Assembly (NCBI GenBank): GCA_954871525.1 | Contig: OX940864.1 | Location: 20,516,001 to 20,580,000 of the forward strand | Direction of reading: 5' to 3' | DNA length: 64,000 nucleotides | Source: Parietaria judaica | Taxonomy: Eukaryota > Streptophyta > Magnoliopsida > Rosales > Urticaceae | Translations under genes and position numbers: made by a program | The notes under the pieces: generated by a model | What the model saw: the letters and a program-made list of their open reading frames with translations, nothing else | Told to the model about the DNA's origin: nothing | Databases searched by the model: none | In this document: positions 36,171 to 48,792 of the stretch, piece by piece | How the letters are laid out: each line of letters begins with the position of its first letter | Numbering within the stretch: the first letter of the stretch is position 1

Positions 36171-39100
36171 ACGTACATTCACTTCTCTCTCTTATTTACA
36201 AAGAAGGGACCATGCATCAAAAGCATACAAGTATCTCATAATTTGAAATCAAAATCACTTAATGCAATTCTTTACAACTAATAAAAAAAAATACAAAAGA
36301 AAAGAAAAAGAAAGAAAATGAGATTCCTTGCTCTTTTTTTTCTTCTTTTCTTTCACATATGAAACTTGTGGTCTAAAGATAGCCAACATTATTTAATGTG
36401 TTAGCTAATTAGTTTTCTTATAATGAGTTCATTTCTAATGATGGACCGTTTTAATTAATTAGCTATAAAAATTCAACAGCTAGCCATATAGGTAAAAGGT
36501 AAGCAAATAATTAGTGTAACACTAATTAGTGATCAAACTGTTTTCAAATCATTAGATTTAACGTTTCATGTGTAAAATTTCACTGTCGTTGTCTCTGCTT
36601 TTATATATACACGAAGACTGAGAAACATGTTGGCAAGATGCGGACCAATTGGAATCAGCCAAATCACCAATTCATTTAAAAATAAAATAACTCTGATACT
36701 TCTTAGTTCTTACTTCTTACTGCTAATTCCAATTTCCAACTATTTATAAATTAAGGCGATTGTCTTAAATAATAACTAAATTATTTGGTCCCGACTCTGA
36801 TCAATGTTATTAAATTAATACTAAATGAATTTAATAATTTCTATAATATAATAAAATTCTTTTATCTTCATATTATTAATTTATCGATGTCATGTGTAAC
36901 GTGTATTGAGAGTGTGCGGAAGGAGAAAAAGAGAGTATGGAGGATATTCTTATCATAAGTTATGAAAATGAGTGTTTTTATAAATGATTTGGTTTCATGA
37001 GTATTTATTTAAAAGGTTTGCATACCGATAAGTATTTCTCTCTATTTCATCTTTAGAAGAATAATCACAATTGTACGAAATTATGTGATGTATTTAATTA
37101 GAAGTATAATCACAATTGTATGAAACTAAACAATAAGGATTTTATTATGAAAAAAATATCAAGAGTGATAGAGATTTTCAAATCACTTAATTATTGAAAT
37201 CATGAAGAAAAGAAAAAAATTCGTCAAAAATTCATTTTTAGTTTTTAATTCCTATTTCACCCTTAAGTAAAAGATACCAACAATATCTTCAATATATATG
37301 TATCCCAAAATCTATTGTTCCATACACAAATAAATAATTTTATAAAAATATCACATATATGATATATATATGCATGTAGTGGCACAGAATGGGACAGCTC
37401 ATTTGGCAATATTAACACATTTGCTATGAATGCCAAAACTCAAAATCATTATTTTTTTAGAGAGCCAAAATTAACTAAATTATTAAGCAAACACAACAAG
37501 GAATAATAGGTCATTATTATGGGACCAATGTTACAAAATGATGAGTTTGTCTTGTTTTGTGAACTTCATACCAAAAGCTAAACCTAATTTTGTAATAATC
37601 CTTCCTTATGATGAGCAAAATGAATGTGAATGATGATGGTGAGGTCACTCATCACTAGTGTGCAGTACGTGGCACTATTTTATAAGTTGTAATATTATTT
37701 AATCTCTTTGATATTCCAATATAAAAAGAAAATAAAATAAAAAAAGGTCTAGAATTTGCTAATTTGCCAATGATGCATGCGTACACTATTTTTCCACCAT
37801 TATTTCTCATGAAATGACTTACTTACCATGATCTAGTAAAAGAAGTTTCAGGATTTTGCAGTAATTTTCGATTGTTGATTTGTGCACCAATGTTAATCAT
37901 TAATTATTCTCTAGTATTTTAGTTCACGCAGGAATATCAGATCTTGAAGCGTAGAAATCGCTTTCTTAAAAAAACTATAAATTAAAAAGAGAAAATAAAC
38001 ACAAAATTACAATCAAAACTCAAATCCGGCTAGTTTGTAATTTATAAATAATGTCAATAAAAAAAGCTACAAAAACTCACATAAAACTAAAAAGCGTCCG
38101 AAACAGGCTTATTCATTATTTGTAGGGAAACAAAAAAGCCGTTACGTTATATGTATCGTTGAAGTCTTATAAATCGATATGTCATAAGTCTATTCTCCAT
38201 ACATCGATAAAAAAAATTACAGCCCGTCGAAGTTGAACTTGAACCGCAAGGTTGGGTCTTCTCATCACTTTATAGGCTCCTAAAATATGAACGAACTTTA
38301 AACATATGTGCAAGTTTCGTGTCATGATCAATCTAAAACGTGCTTTATGAGCATGTAATTTTGTCCCCTAGTTTTGGGCAGCTACAAAGGTTTATATATC
38401 CACGTAGATATTAGGGTTAAACTTTCGACTTTTTTGCTTAATCATATTCGGTATATATAGTAATTAAATTATAAAAGAAAAGAATATATTCCACCTAGCC
38501 ATGCCCTTATCTTTTCACAATATTTGGTCATCGAATATAAAAGCCTCCCAATATGGGATTCACTTTAATGATATATATATATATATAATATGATCGATAA
38601 TAATAAATTCTCCAAAATAGCAAGCTAGGGTTACTAGATCTGGAAAATAAACGATATAAAATTGTATAATATATGTCTTAGATTAAATTAATATTATAGT
38701 AGATCGTTATATGACAGCAATAAACTATGCTAATTGCCAAATATAGCGAGGACAAAGTGAAATGGAGCCTAAGGATCGATCATTAATGGTTTATTGATTT
38801 TCGCACACAAATAATATTAAATACATTTTCATGGCCATTAAGCGAGCAACAAGCTTTGACCTTTTCCTTTTTCTATGGACAAATATATTCTGAGCAAAGA
38901 GCAAGCAAGAACATTGTCAGTTGTCCAACACACCAATCATCTTATTTTAAACTTTCTGATCGTCAGTCATAGAAGCTGACACTGAGTCCAAAATGTAACA
39001 CTAAAGAAAAAGAAAAAAAAATTATCCCAGCAAAATCAAGATTAAAAAAAATGGTATTTTTCGACGATTTTTCATAAATTTTAATTCATTTTATAGTATG

Positions 39101-39278
39101 TTTTCATTGAAAATCAACGATAAATCGCTGCTGTCAAATAAAAGTAACATAAATAGCTTATGGTACATTACCCAAGTTCCGTTTCCTTTATCTTAATTTT
39201 TTCTTGAACGACAATCCGTTTTTCAAAGCTTTGTTATCTGTCGAATCTACATTTTTAATAAATTCGAGACTAGGATCA
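36171..39278. other. Long AT-rich intergenic stretch
   Basis: No gene, element boundary or conserved RNA is recognised. (AT)n at about 38571-38589. A/T runs and small repeats only. Confidence 0.5.
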
Positions 39279-39310
39279 CACTACAAGAAATTAGAGGTAT
39301 AATGACCGTA
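39279..39310 (+). mobile_element. Possible isolated CACTA-type terminus
   Basis: CACTACAAGAAATTAGAGG matches the usual CACTACAAGAAA start of plant CACTA elements and is followed by a moderately GC-containing stretch to about 39520. No 3' terminus or 3 bp duplication could be paired with it. Confidence 0.4.
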
Positions 39311-39748
39311 ATTGCCGTTGTTATAGGTCCAATGCCTTACTGAAAGTTAAAGCAACGAACGACCTATCGTCGTTATTTAGTTGACGGATTCGTGATCACA
39401 CCGCGATTGGCCTGATTGAGCATTGATGTTCATTGTAAGAACATCAATGTTCAAATTTCTCACTCGGGAACATGATTCAGTTGTTTAACATAGAATCATC
39501 GTATTTGAACATTGTGATCGTCTGTTATGTAGTAGAAGCTTGAAAATCAGGCAAAACCCAAACAAAAACAAAAACAAAAAAAAAACAAAAAAAGAAAAGA
39601 AAAGAAAAGGAAAGAGGGTGTGTTTTTGCAATACTTTTAGTCAGAATTCAGAAGGGCTTGAAAATTTAGGATTCCGAAATACAAGTTCAAATGCTGAACA
39701 TAGATATATGTATATATATGTAATATGTATAATTTTATGGCTACCCAG

Positions 39749-40486
39749 CTAGCTATACTCCCACGAGAACGGCTCTTCAAGCCGGAACCCGGTATCGGCC
39801 CCACACAGCTGCCATGTGGACGATGACGGAGAGTAATAGCAGAACCCGATATCCCCATGGCTGTTACCACAGCCGGTGAAAAGATCAGGCAGGTCGAACA
39901 ATGTGTCGTCGGAGTCACCATTCTCGATATTGCTCGCCGAAGACGACACGGGAGACCGGTGACACTCCTCTGTGCTGCTCCCGGATTCTGCAGCAGCTGG
40001 GGCGACACCCCCGGCCTGATCTTCCACGGCCTCCACTCCAAAGGCGGCTGCCGCCGCCTTGGAGGCGGCAGCCTGGATATCTTTGGCGGCAGAGGAAGCC
40101 GGGCGTGGGAGAATGCTCGCGAGCTCGGGGAAGTTGAGGACCGCCGAGGCGCCTTTGATCGCCAGAGCAGCCACGTCGTGGGCCCGCGCTGCCATGTCAG
40201 CAGTCGGATACGTCCCCAGCCAAATCCTGGACTTCTTCCTCGGCTCTCGGATCTCCGACACCCACTTGCCCCAGTTCCGCATACGAACGCCTCTATACGT
40301 CGGGTGTTTATTGTCCGTACGGTTCGGGCTCCGCTGCCTCTTCTTGCTAGCACTTTGCTCTTCCGTCGTCGCGGCCGCAGCATTGCCGGAATCGGGAGAC
40401 GATGGAGATGGAGACGACGATGACGTGGCGGCGGAGGATGGAGCGTTTGGTTGGGCATCAGTCTCTAGGTTGATCTCTTTGGCCAT
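39749..40486 (-). CDS. DREB-type AP2/ERF transcription factor, intronless
   Basis: A single-exon frame of 245 residues starts at the ATG complementary to 40484-40486. One AP2 DNA-binding domain spans about residues 63-122: [20 protein letters not shown], then [20 protein letters not shown], ending LNFPELA. Val76 and Glu81 occupy the positions that mark the DREB subfamily (V14, E19), and the sequence is closest in style to the TINY/ERF034-type A-4 group. A basic stretch KKRQR (48-52) may be a nuclear signal. The linker is Ser/Ala-rich; the acidic [13 protein letters not shown] segment is a probable activation region, and the tail ends SWEYS. Such factors bind DRE/CRT elements (core CCGAC) in stress or developmental genes. 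The exact orthologue is not assigned. High GC content causes several long shadow frames on the opposite strand. Confidence 0.93.
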   Translation of the reverse strand: MAKEINLETDAQPNAPSSAATSSSSPSPSSPDSGNAAAATTEEQSASKKRQRSPNRTDNKHPTYRGVRMRNWGKWVSEIREPRKKSRIWLGTYPTADMAARAHDVAALAIKGASAVLNFPELASILPRPASSAAKDIQAAASKAAAAAFGVEAVEDQAGGVAPAAAESGSSTEECHRSPVSSSASNIENGDSDDTLFDLPDLFTGCGNSHGDIGFCYYSPSSSTWQLCGADTGFRLEEPFSWEYS

Positions 40487-40644
40487 GGTGGTGGGTGAGG
40501 TCAGAGGCCAAGTGGTTTCTGTGGAGAAAGCAAAGGGTGTGAGTGTAGAAATAGGTGTGTGTTGGGCTTTTATTATTCTTGGAGAAAAAGAAAATGATTT
40601 TTAAAATAATGAGGAAAAATAAAAAGAAAAGCAAAAGGAGAGCA

Positions 40645-40656
40645 GAATATATAAAG
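40645..40656 (-). promoter_or_regulatory. Probable TATA box of the AP2/ERF gene
   Basis: Read on the minus strand, CTTTATATATTC lies about 160 bases upstream of the start codon. The leader between them is CT-rich, which is common in plant 5' UTRs. Assigned by position and sequence only. Confidence 0.5.
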
Positions 40657-40899
40657 AAGCAAAATGGGGGGGCCAAAGCCACAATTAAGCAATGCATTGC
40701 TGGTTTTCATGTGGGAATTTAATAATATGAGATAATTATAATCATCTTTTTGTTTTCACCATCATTCTTCTGGTACTTTGTTATTATAGTCCTTTCAAGC
40801 CCTTAAATTTTAATTATTGCAGCAATTTGGTCCCGGTTTTGACTTTCTCGAACGCAATTATTACTCTTTTTTTTTTAATAGGGTGACATTATCGGCTAA

Positions 40900-41942
40900 C
40901 AGGGCCGGCCCTGACATTATAGGGGCCCTAGGCGAGAAAAAAATCGGGGGCGTAGATATGCATTTTATTAAAATAAAATAAAAAATTACATTTTCGCTGC
41001 AACATGAGAAACGAGATGTTTATAAATTAATGTTTCAAGTTAATTCCAAAAGTTAAATTTAACTCATAAATCTGATTTTACAATAGAAAAAATGACAAAT
41101 AAAGTAAAGACAAATAACTTAGTACTAATTATAAATATTTTATATTATTTAATAGTAAGAGAAAGCCTGAAAATTAATGTTGAGTATCATATCAATAATA
41201 AAATATCTATTCGGTTAAATATTATTTATTTAGGGATATAAATACTTCGTTTAAATTTAAATTTTAGAACAAGAATGTATATGTATTTGCTATGTAAATT
41301 GCTTGAGATAAATATTTGCAGGAAGATGATGTAATAGTTATTTGTATTTAACTATCGTTATTTTGCGGTAAAAGATGGGGTAGTGACTAACTAGTGATGA
41401 AAATATAATAAAGCATAACTAAAAGGTTCGATCCCTTGAGACGCAGAAATTGCGTAATATTTATAAACTTGGCCGATAGTGCCTGCGGCCAATAGTGCCG
41501 GTTGTTCTTACCGTGACAAATATCTTGTAACATGAGTACATGTAATCTTGGTCAATAGTGCTACCCAATAAAAAAAAAACAAGTAGAATTAAATATATTT
41601 GATAAATTCGTGATAAATAACTGACTAATAGTCTAATACTAATTAATCGTGTTGTACGTTGAAACTTTAAACGAGGGGAAAGAAAGAGTAAAAAAGATGG
41701 GTCCCACTAGTACATGTTTATATCAACTCAGAGGAGTAAAGTAATAAAATCAAGAGAGAAAAAGTTGTGTGGGCCCTATTTTTACACCTCTCGACGTATC
41801 TTTCCATCTTGTTCATTTCCCCTAGTACATGTTCATTTTCTTCATTTTTTTTGACATGAAGGTCGACTGTGAACGATTGGGCCCCTTGAGATCGGGGGCC
41901 CTAGGCAGGCGCCTCTCTCGCCTGCCCTCAGGGCCGGCAGTG
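40900..41942. mobile_element. hAT-like non-autonomous element (CAGGGCCGG termini)
   Basis: It starts CAGGGCCGGCCCTGACATT, with GGGGCCCTAGGCGAG just inside, and ends GGGGGCCCTAGGCAGGCGCC...CAGGGCCGGCAGTG. Ends of this type are familiar in plant hAT elements. The 8 bp target duplication is TCGGCTAA (40892-40899) / TCAGCTAA (41943-41950), with one mismatch. The 1043 bp interior has no transposase and holds a SINE fragment. Confidence 0.85.
41420..41580 (+). mobile_element. SINE fragment inside the hAT element
   Basis: A B-box-like GGTTCGATCCC, then AAACTTGGCCGATAGTGCC, GTTCTTACCGTGACAAATAT and an A-rich tail at about 41570-41580 match the 3' part of the SINEs at 5805-6580 and 40865-42137. An A box is not clear, so it is probably 5'-truncated or decayed. 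No target duplication was found. Confidence 0.65.
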
Positions 41943-42148
41943 TCAGCTAATGTTACAATGCACTATCGCATTACTAAATATATTCAGTGTAAGAACAAGT
42001 AACGTTATTGACCAAGTTTACATATATAAATGGGCACTCATTTGCGACGTAAATTTTGCGACCCATGAAGTTTGAACCGAAGACTTCATGAAGAAGTATC
42101 TAATGGAATTAACCACTATACCAATCAAACTTGATTTGCAATTATTAC

Positions 42149-42734
42149 CATTAGTCAACTATTGAACAAATCTCTATTGATGAACATCGGCAAGTTTTAT
42201 GTACAAGCTATAAAGGACCATAATCTCCCCAAATACTTAAAAAAAGGTTCAATTTTTATAATTTTTTTTAAGATTTTACTTTATATCTTATATATATATA
42301 TATATACACCGTTAAGTACACTTACTTTCACGCTCTTCCCATACTTCTGAAAATTGATATAATTTTGATTTATAAACAACGTTTTCAATATGATAATGAA
42401 AAATCTGTCTTTGAAACCATTAAAGTGAGTTTCTTTATGGAAAATAATCTGGAAGAAATTTAGTAGGAAAAAGATAGAGAATAATTGCACTTGCACAAAG
42501 ACTATTAGTGCACAATATATTCATATATATTAAAGTCTCGGACTGATTAAAAAAATGTTTGAATTGTTCGGTGATATTTTGTTTGTTGTACTTAAAATAG
42601 TAACTCACACATGACGATTAAATATTCAGTCAAATATCCTACCACCCATGTTATTGAACGATCATTGCAAATTAAATTAGGATTTAATAACTAGATTATA
42701 TATATTATACTATGATTCAAGAAGCAAGTTGGTA
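42149..42734. other. AT-rich intergenic spacer
   Basis: Contains a short (TA)n run near 42288-42304. No gene seen. Confidence 0.5.
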
Positions 42735-42744
42735 AAATTAATTA

Positions 42745-43212
42745 GGGTTAATGATGGCAAAAATACCCAAAGTTTGGTCAAAGAACCCCTCGTGTACCAA
42801 AAGTTTAAAAGTGGTGGCAAAAATACCCAAAGTCGCATTTGGAGAGTTGACCACTCCATTCTCGTAACGCCGTTAACTTACTCGTTAACTCTGGCCACGT
42901 GGACAAGCGTGGGTTGCTGACATAATAGTTTTTGCCACGTGAACGAGCCCACATCAGCCTCGTTTATGACAAAACAAGGAATTAAACCCCTAATTAATAC
43001 TATTTAACACAACTAATTGAACCCCTAATGATTACACTTAACAAAACAGATTTGTCCACGTGGCCAGAATTAACAGGTAAGTTAACGGTGTTACGAGAAT
43101 GGAGTGGTCAACTCCCCAAATGTGACTTTGGGTATTTTTGCCACCACTTTTAAACTTTGGGTACATGAGGATTCTTTGACCAAACTTTGGGTATTTTTGC
43201 CTTCATTAACCC
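42745..43212. mobile_element. Mutator-like MITE, family A copy 3
   Basis: A 468 bp near-identical copy of the element at 4574-5043, with the same GGGTTAATGA...TCATTAACCC termini and a perfect 10 bp target duplication AAATTAATTA (42735-42744 and 43213-43222). CACGTG palindromes lie at 42896-42901, 42936-42941 and 43067-43072. It lies about 2.3 kb upstream of the AP2/ERF start codon. Confidence 0.92.
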
Positions 43213-43222
43213 AAATTAATTA

Positions 43223-44413
43223 TGTCAAGGACTCATTAATATATCAATAACTCACAGAACTATTTACGTCCCATTTCTTTGTAAACCCTAAAGATATCCT
43301 CTACTTAGAAAAATGACGGCAATAGTACTTAATGTTACAAAAGAAGATTGATTAGTCAATGCCACGTGGTGTCGTTATAATATTAAAGTTTACCTATTGT
43401 CAATAAATCTTTTTTCTATTGTTTTCATCCTTGGACTTAAGATATGGATCCACCAAGGTAAACATTATATTATACATGTGGAAAACGAAGCGTAATATAA
43501 TTTGACCATTTAACTTGTCAATCAAGTCATTCATGGTACGAGTAAATTGGAATCGTATTAATTTTCAAATGCATCAATTAATGTTGTGTGTCTACATTTT
43601 TGCCTCCATATCTCGTAGATGGCAGTAAATTCTGTAATGGGACAAATAGTACTTGAATAGTACATTTGGGACCATGAAGTTTACACCAATTTCTTCAATG
43701 GCCCCACAAGTTTGAAGTTTACCATTATTCGCACCGTAGTTTTTCCCTATATCTTGTTTGAACCACCTATTTAAATAAAAGGACTAGATTTTCATATCAA
43801 TTAAGAATAATCCTACTTTATGTCCCATTACATATTTTAAGTCACTAGAGACTAGAGTGATATAGTGCTTTAATGATTGTGTTTTGTAATTAACCATTAT
43901 AAAGTGGCTATACGTCATCATGACTCATGGCTAATTATTGGTTCAAAGAAATAATTATATGGCAAAAGTATCCAAACATTTTCATCAATTGCGCGAATGA
44001 ATTTTTCAAGGTCGTGTACATTTTGGATTGATTTAATTCTATTTGTCTCCATTAACATTGATATTTTACACGTACATAACTAAAATTATCAGTTACTTTT
44101 CTTTTCATGTTAATTATTTCAATTTGAAAAAAATAATCTGAGGACGCAAATTCACGACATAATATTTAACCAGCACAATTATACGCTTGAGAATATGCCA
44201 CATTACTGCAGAAAAGTTTTGGTATTTTTCCGTAATTATCTCTATTTAAAATTAGTTGAGTGAAGCCAACAATAATTGGACTCAATTAAGATCTCATCAA
44301 CCTTAATATGTCCTATCCTATCTATGGCAGCAAATAAGCCAGCAAGACTAGCAAAAAACTTTAAGTTTCATCCAGAAGTTCTAAGGCTTCCATTTCAGTA
44401 TGTGGAGAATTAA

Positions 44414-44451
<38 letters not shown>

Positions 44452-44607
44452 TTAGTCAAATTCTGATTTTATTCCGATATTATGATGAATGACTCTTCTT
44501 TTTTTAATCAATTATATATTTGAAATAATAGATGAGTGCGTAGTCGGAGTCGGACCATGAGAAATCATGCATATTTATTATCACACGTTGCTTAAGATCA
44601 ACCTCCT

Positions 44608-44659
<52 letters not shown>

Positions 44660-47600
44660 TCTTATCGTTTATACTTTCACATATGTACATTACTTGCATC
44701 AATATTAGATATTGAACAGTCATATACCAACAATACCATTTATATATATATATATATATAATTTATAAATTTTAAGTAATAATTTGTAAGTTTTAGTTGG
44801 TATATTTAGACTATACATATCATATTCAACTAATTGGCCCCAGTGTGTCTCTTCCACCTACTTTTTTTTTTTTTGAAAGATTCCGCCTACTTTATTTAAA
44901 CCCTGTCACAAAAACACTTATATTATAACATTTTTGTTAAATGCATATATATTATATTCACAAATTAGTAATGAGAATATAGATAATAGAGATGAAATGG
45001 CCAAGTAACTAAAGTGGGTGACACTGAAAAATGAAAAATAGACATCTCATTGAAAAGCAATTATAAGCAAGCTTAATGAGATTTACGAACACATGAAGCG
45101 TCAAAAGTATTTCCATCAATAAGAGTTGTTTTGGTTCTCTGGGATAAAGACAAATTGATTCTCAGACACATGCAATCACATGAAATAATTAATATAATCT
45201 TATTATAATTTGCACATGTTTTTCCCTGCTTATATATATTCCCAACTAAAAATTGTATTTTTTCAGTATATCAAGTCAGCTGTATATATGTAGAGAGATT
45301 CCTTTGAGTTTACAAGGGAAGGGAATATACCAAGATATATATATATATATATATATATGTATATGGGTCATGGGATATTTACTATATAAGTACTCAATCT
45401 TGTATTTTAAACTTTTTCGCGATAATAGTGTTCAAATGCTACAAAATAATATTGATGTCCAATTTCGTCAGTGTGTGGCTAGAGTATGTTAGAGAAGAAA
45501 CTTGTGTCTAAGATGTTAAAACTCTATGACATCATTCATTTAATATTTTGTTATTAAATTTGAGGCATATGCATGTCTATTATATTAGCAGATTTTAGCT
45601 CTATATTTGGATGAAATCGAGCTTGGACATTCGTGGCCTTTAGGTAATATTGTCACTAAAAAAATAAGTGAAAAAATATATCGGCACACTTTGCAATATT
45701 ACATTCGATACTTATGCCAGAAAAATTTCCAATATTCATGGTATTCAAATTCAACTGCAAAATATTGGGGGGTTATGCTTATACAGTTATACGTATATGT
45801 ATATGTATACTGCACCATCATATTCGAAAGTTTTGCACATGCAAGTGGGTCCCAACGTAGTGAATTGCGTACACTGTTCAACTTTTGACATTCATAGCAT
45901 TTATATTTTATAGTCGATGGGAGGAATTTGTATTGCAAGAGTATATTTTGATTAATAATTGACAGTGTTAATATACTGTGTTTTTTCAAAGTTGACTCTC
46001 ATTTATAGTTGACATATATATATATATATATATATATATTGACTGTGCAATTAATTAATTTTGTATTACAAATTTAAAGAAGGTTCGGATATCTTTTAAA
46101 AGAATCTAGTTGAATTGTGAAACATTACACTGAAATCCAAATTTTTACTTTTCGCACTTGATATACTGTCAAAAGTTCAAGTTTATCTAGAGGAACAAAA
46201 ATATTTCCCAATCAATGTTTAATATTTGGTGAATTCAGTAGTGAGAAAATGTTATAGTGTTTTAAAAGACGCCTTTTTTATTAACAGAGGTCATAACTTT
46301 TGACTTGGTTATCTGAATTTCGGGTTTACAGTATTACCAAAATGAAAGTCTCAAATATGTGATACATTGGAGGATTATAAACTTTGTATGTGCAATCACT
46401 TTTAAGTATTATGTGGTTTATCTATTCTATTATTGTTTTTCTTTGAGAGTTTTTGGGCTGAACTTTTTAAGCCTGGCCCGTATTCGGATGTCGTAACGGT
46501 TAGAATGAATTGAAGCACTTTTCGTATTCGAGTTTGTCGAATCGATAAGTCTCAAATAATTTCAATGCAATCAACAATCGTAATTTGTTTCGTTTATGAG
46601 CTTCGGCTAAATCAATAGCATAATATATGGGAGCAAAACAGTACGTATAGTAATGCAAATTAATAAAACATTCAGTATTCATTGAAGTAAAATAATTAAA
46701 AAATTTGGGTGAATACCCAGCAAATATTAATATTAATATTAATATTATTATCTTGATCAAAGCATCTTGAAGCTTGAGCTACATATCTATTTGTGGTTGA
46801 AAAGCATCTTCTGCTATGTGCTCTTGTGTCGTTTCTGACAATTTTAATAATAGGCTTTGCATACACTAAAATTATATTACATTACTTAAAAAACAGAGAG
46901 AAAGATTTATCGAGATTATAAGTTTTAGTTATTATGCTTCACTATAATAAGAAGCATTGGGTTTAATACAGAAATGTCTCAAAAATATTTTTTAACTTGG
47001 TTACACAAATGGGAGTTAGTTATACAACCGTACTACGGACTATATTTTTAACTTAAAAAGACGGTTATCGATCAACGGCGTACTATATAAGTTAAATCAA
47101 CGGTTAAACTAAGTCATAACAAAATATAATCAGAAACTACGAGAGAAAAGTCTTGTGAGTTAGAAGTTTTTTCTTTTTTGTTTGTTTTTGTTTAGAAATA
47201 TTAGGGATTAGTTGAAACACCATTGCTCATTGTCTTTCTGGAAGAAATAAATTGTTAAGCGAATAGTTCGGATGTCTGATTCAAAGTTCTTTTGTGTATA
47301 AAAATATCATTGATAATAATATATCTTTTATTAGTTTTACCATTATTGATTTTGACCGAATCGGGTTCTAACCAATTGATATAGGGAAAGCTCGAAAAAA
47401 GAAAAAAAGAAAAACGTAACTAATATTGGTTATTGATTTGCGCATGAATGTCAATAAAAGATTCTCATTCATTCACGCGTGAATTCTAGATAAAGGCATC
47501 AAATTAGAAGTACTCTTTTAAGACCACAAGATTGTCAGAGACAGAGAAAAATCTAGGTTTGGTTTTGATGAAGTCTGCCTTACATCAACAAAAATGTACT

Positions 47601-48783
47601 TAAATAGTCCAATAAAAAATCCTAAAATAAAACATCAGCAAATAAAGAAAACAACATAAAATACTCACAAAATTCAGTAGTAATATTTGGAACAGTCTTT
47701 TTAAGCCTCCAAGTATCCTCACGATCATACTATTACTTGAACTTAGGGTTTTTCAGTCTAAAAGTTGGACTTTGCTGAATTTAGTTTTGGTGATATTGAG
47801 CATGTGATAATCACGTCTAATTAATTCTAGCCAAATATATGAAGAATAAATAAATACCATGTCTCAATCGAGAGTACTAGTGAATACTGAATAGTGATAA
47901 TGATTTCCCATCATAAAATTATTTATTTTATATATAGAAAAATGACAGATAATTTACACCACTACAATTTATAACGAGTCTCACGTACACTGTTGTTTTC
48001 ATGCTTTTGATTTCTTGTATTCAATGAGTATTTTTTTTTCTTGATTGTCAAAATATTCCTTATTTCCTATTTTAGTGAATCTCATAATTAGTGCAATTTT
48101 AACCATTCGATATCCACCAAAAACAACTAAGTATGTGGACCTAGCTTAATTCTTGATAAGTAATAGCTATGCATTAACTAATTTTATACTAAATTATTAA
48201 AGTCTAATATTAGTATCTTTTTATACTTTATATGACTAAATAATCAGTTGAAATTGCCCACATTTTTTTTAATTCCCAACTTGTATAGGTTTTCTTTGAT
48301 ATGAAATTAGAGTTTCATTTTAGTTATACAAATTCAATTGCTTAACCACTTAATCGGCTTTTATTAATTCGTTTTTGTTTTTGTATACGTTTTTCCGTCC
48401 CGCATGTGCATTGGCTGCACAACCTGTCGGCTGAATCTGACCGGCAAACCCGCTTACCCACATTCTTAAAAAAAAAAAAATTGTTTTTATTTTATTTGAT
48501 ACTTTAGAAATAAATAGTTTTTATCTTTGGGTGGGCCCCCGCCCTCAGGTTTCAGTTTGGCACGTGTGTATGTAGGGGATTTCAATGGCAAATTATACCC
48601 AATTAGTCACCAAAAATCAATACAAACGTAGCTAAATGCTGTAGGAAGTACGTAACTAAGATTTATAATTATAGTAATCATAAATCTTTTAACCACTCGA
48701 AAAAACATATTCGAAAAGGAATATGGTCAGACAAATAAACATGGCAATAATATCAAATTTAGTAATAAAAGCTTAAACAAATA
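43223..48783. other. Long AT-rich intergenic stretch with microsatellites
   Basis: No supported gene. A decayed inverted-repeat element may span about 43953-44247: ATAATTAT and GGCAAAAGTATCCAAAC on the left, GTTTTGGTATTTTTCCGTAATTAT on the right. Simple repeats are at 44417-44448, 44611-44659, 44740-44761, 45335-45358 and 46014-46039. A minus-strand open frame at 46500-46760 is not assigned to any family. Confidence 0.4.
44611..44659. repeat. Compound (AC)n(AT)n microsatellite
   Basis: About 16 AC units run directly into about 9 AT units. Confidence 0.95.
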
Positions 48784-48792
48784 TATAAAAAA

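Larger units (their letters stand above)
40865..42137 (-). mobile_element. tRNA-derived SINE (minus strand), split by a hAT element
   Basis: Read on the minus strand: A box TGGTATAGTGG, B box GGTTCAAACTTC, the body words GTAAACTTGGTCAATAA and GTTCTTACACTGAATATAT shared with the SINE at 5805-6580, then a poly(A) tail seen as a T run at about 40866-40876. An 11 bp target duplication GCAATTATTAC flanks the whole (40854-40864 and 42138-42148). The 40900-41942 hAT element lies inside it. The insertion starts about 380 bases upstream of the AP2/ERF start codon. Confidence 0.85.

Noticed and set aside
39857..40604. Long plus-strand open frames over the AP2/ERF gene
   Set aside because: They are shadows of the GC-rich ERF coding sequence; the AP2 domain is on the minus strand.
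46500..46760. Minus-strand open frame of 86 codons with a Lys/Leu-rich C-terminal half
   Set aside because: No family is recognised, the N-terminal half is encoded by an ATT/AAT simple repeat, and there is no sign of exons or a promoter. Left as probable non-coding.
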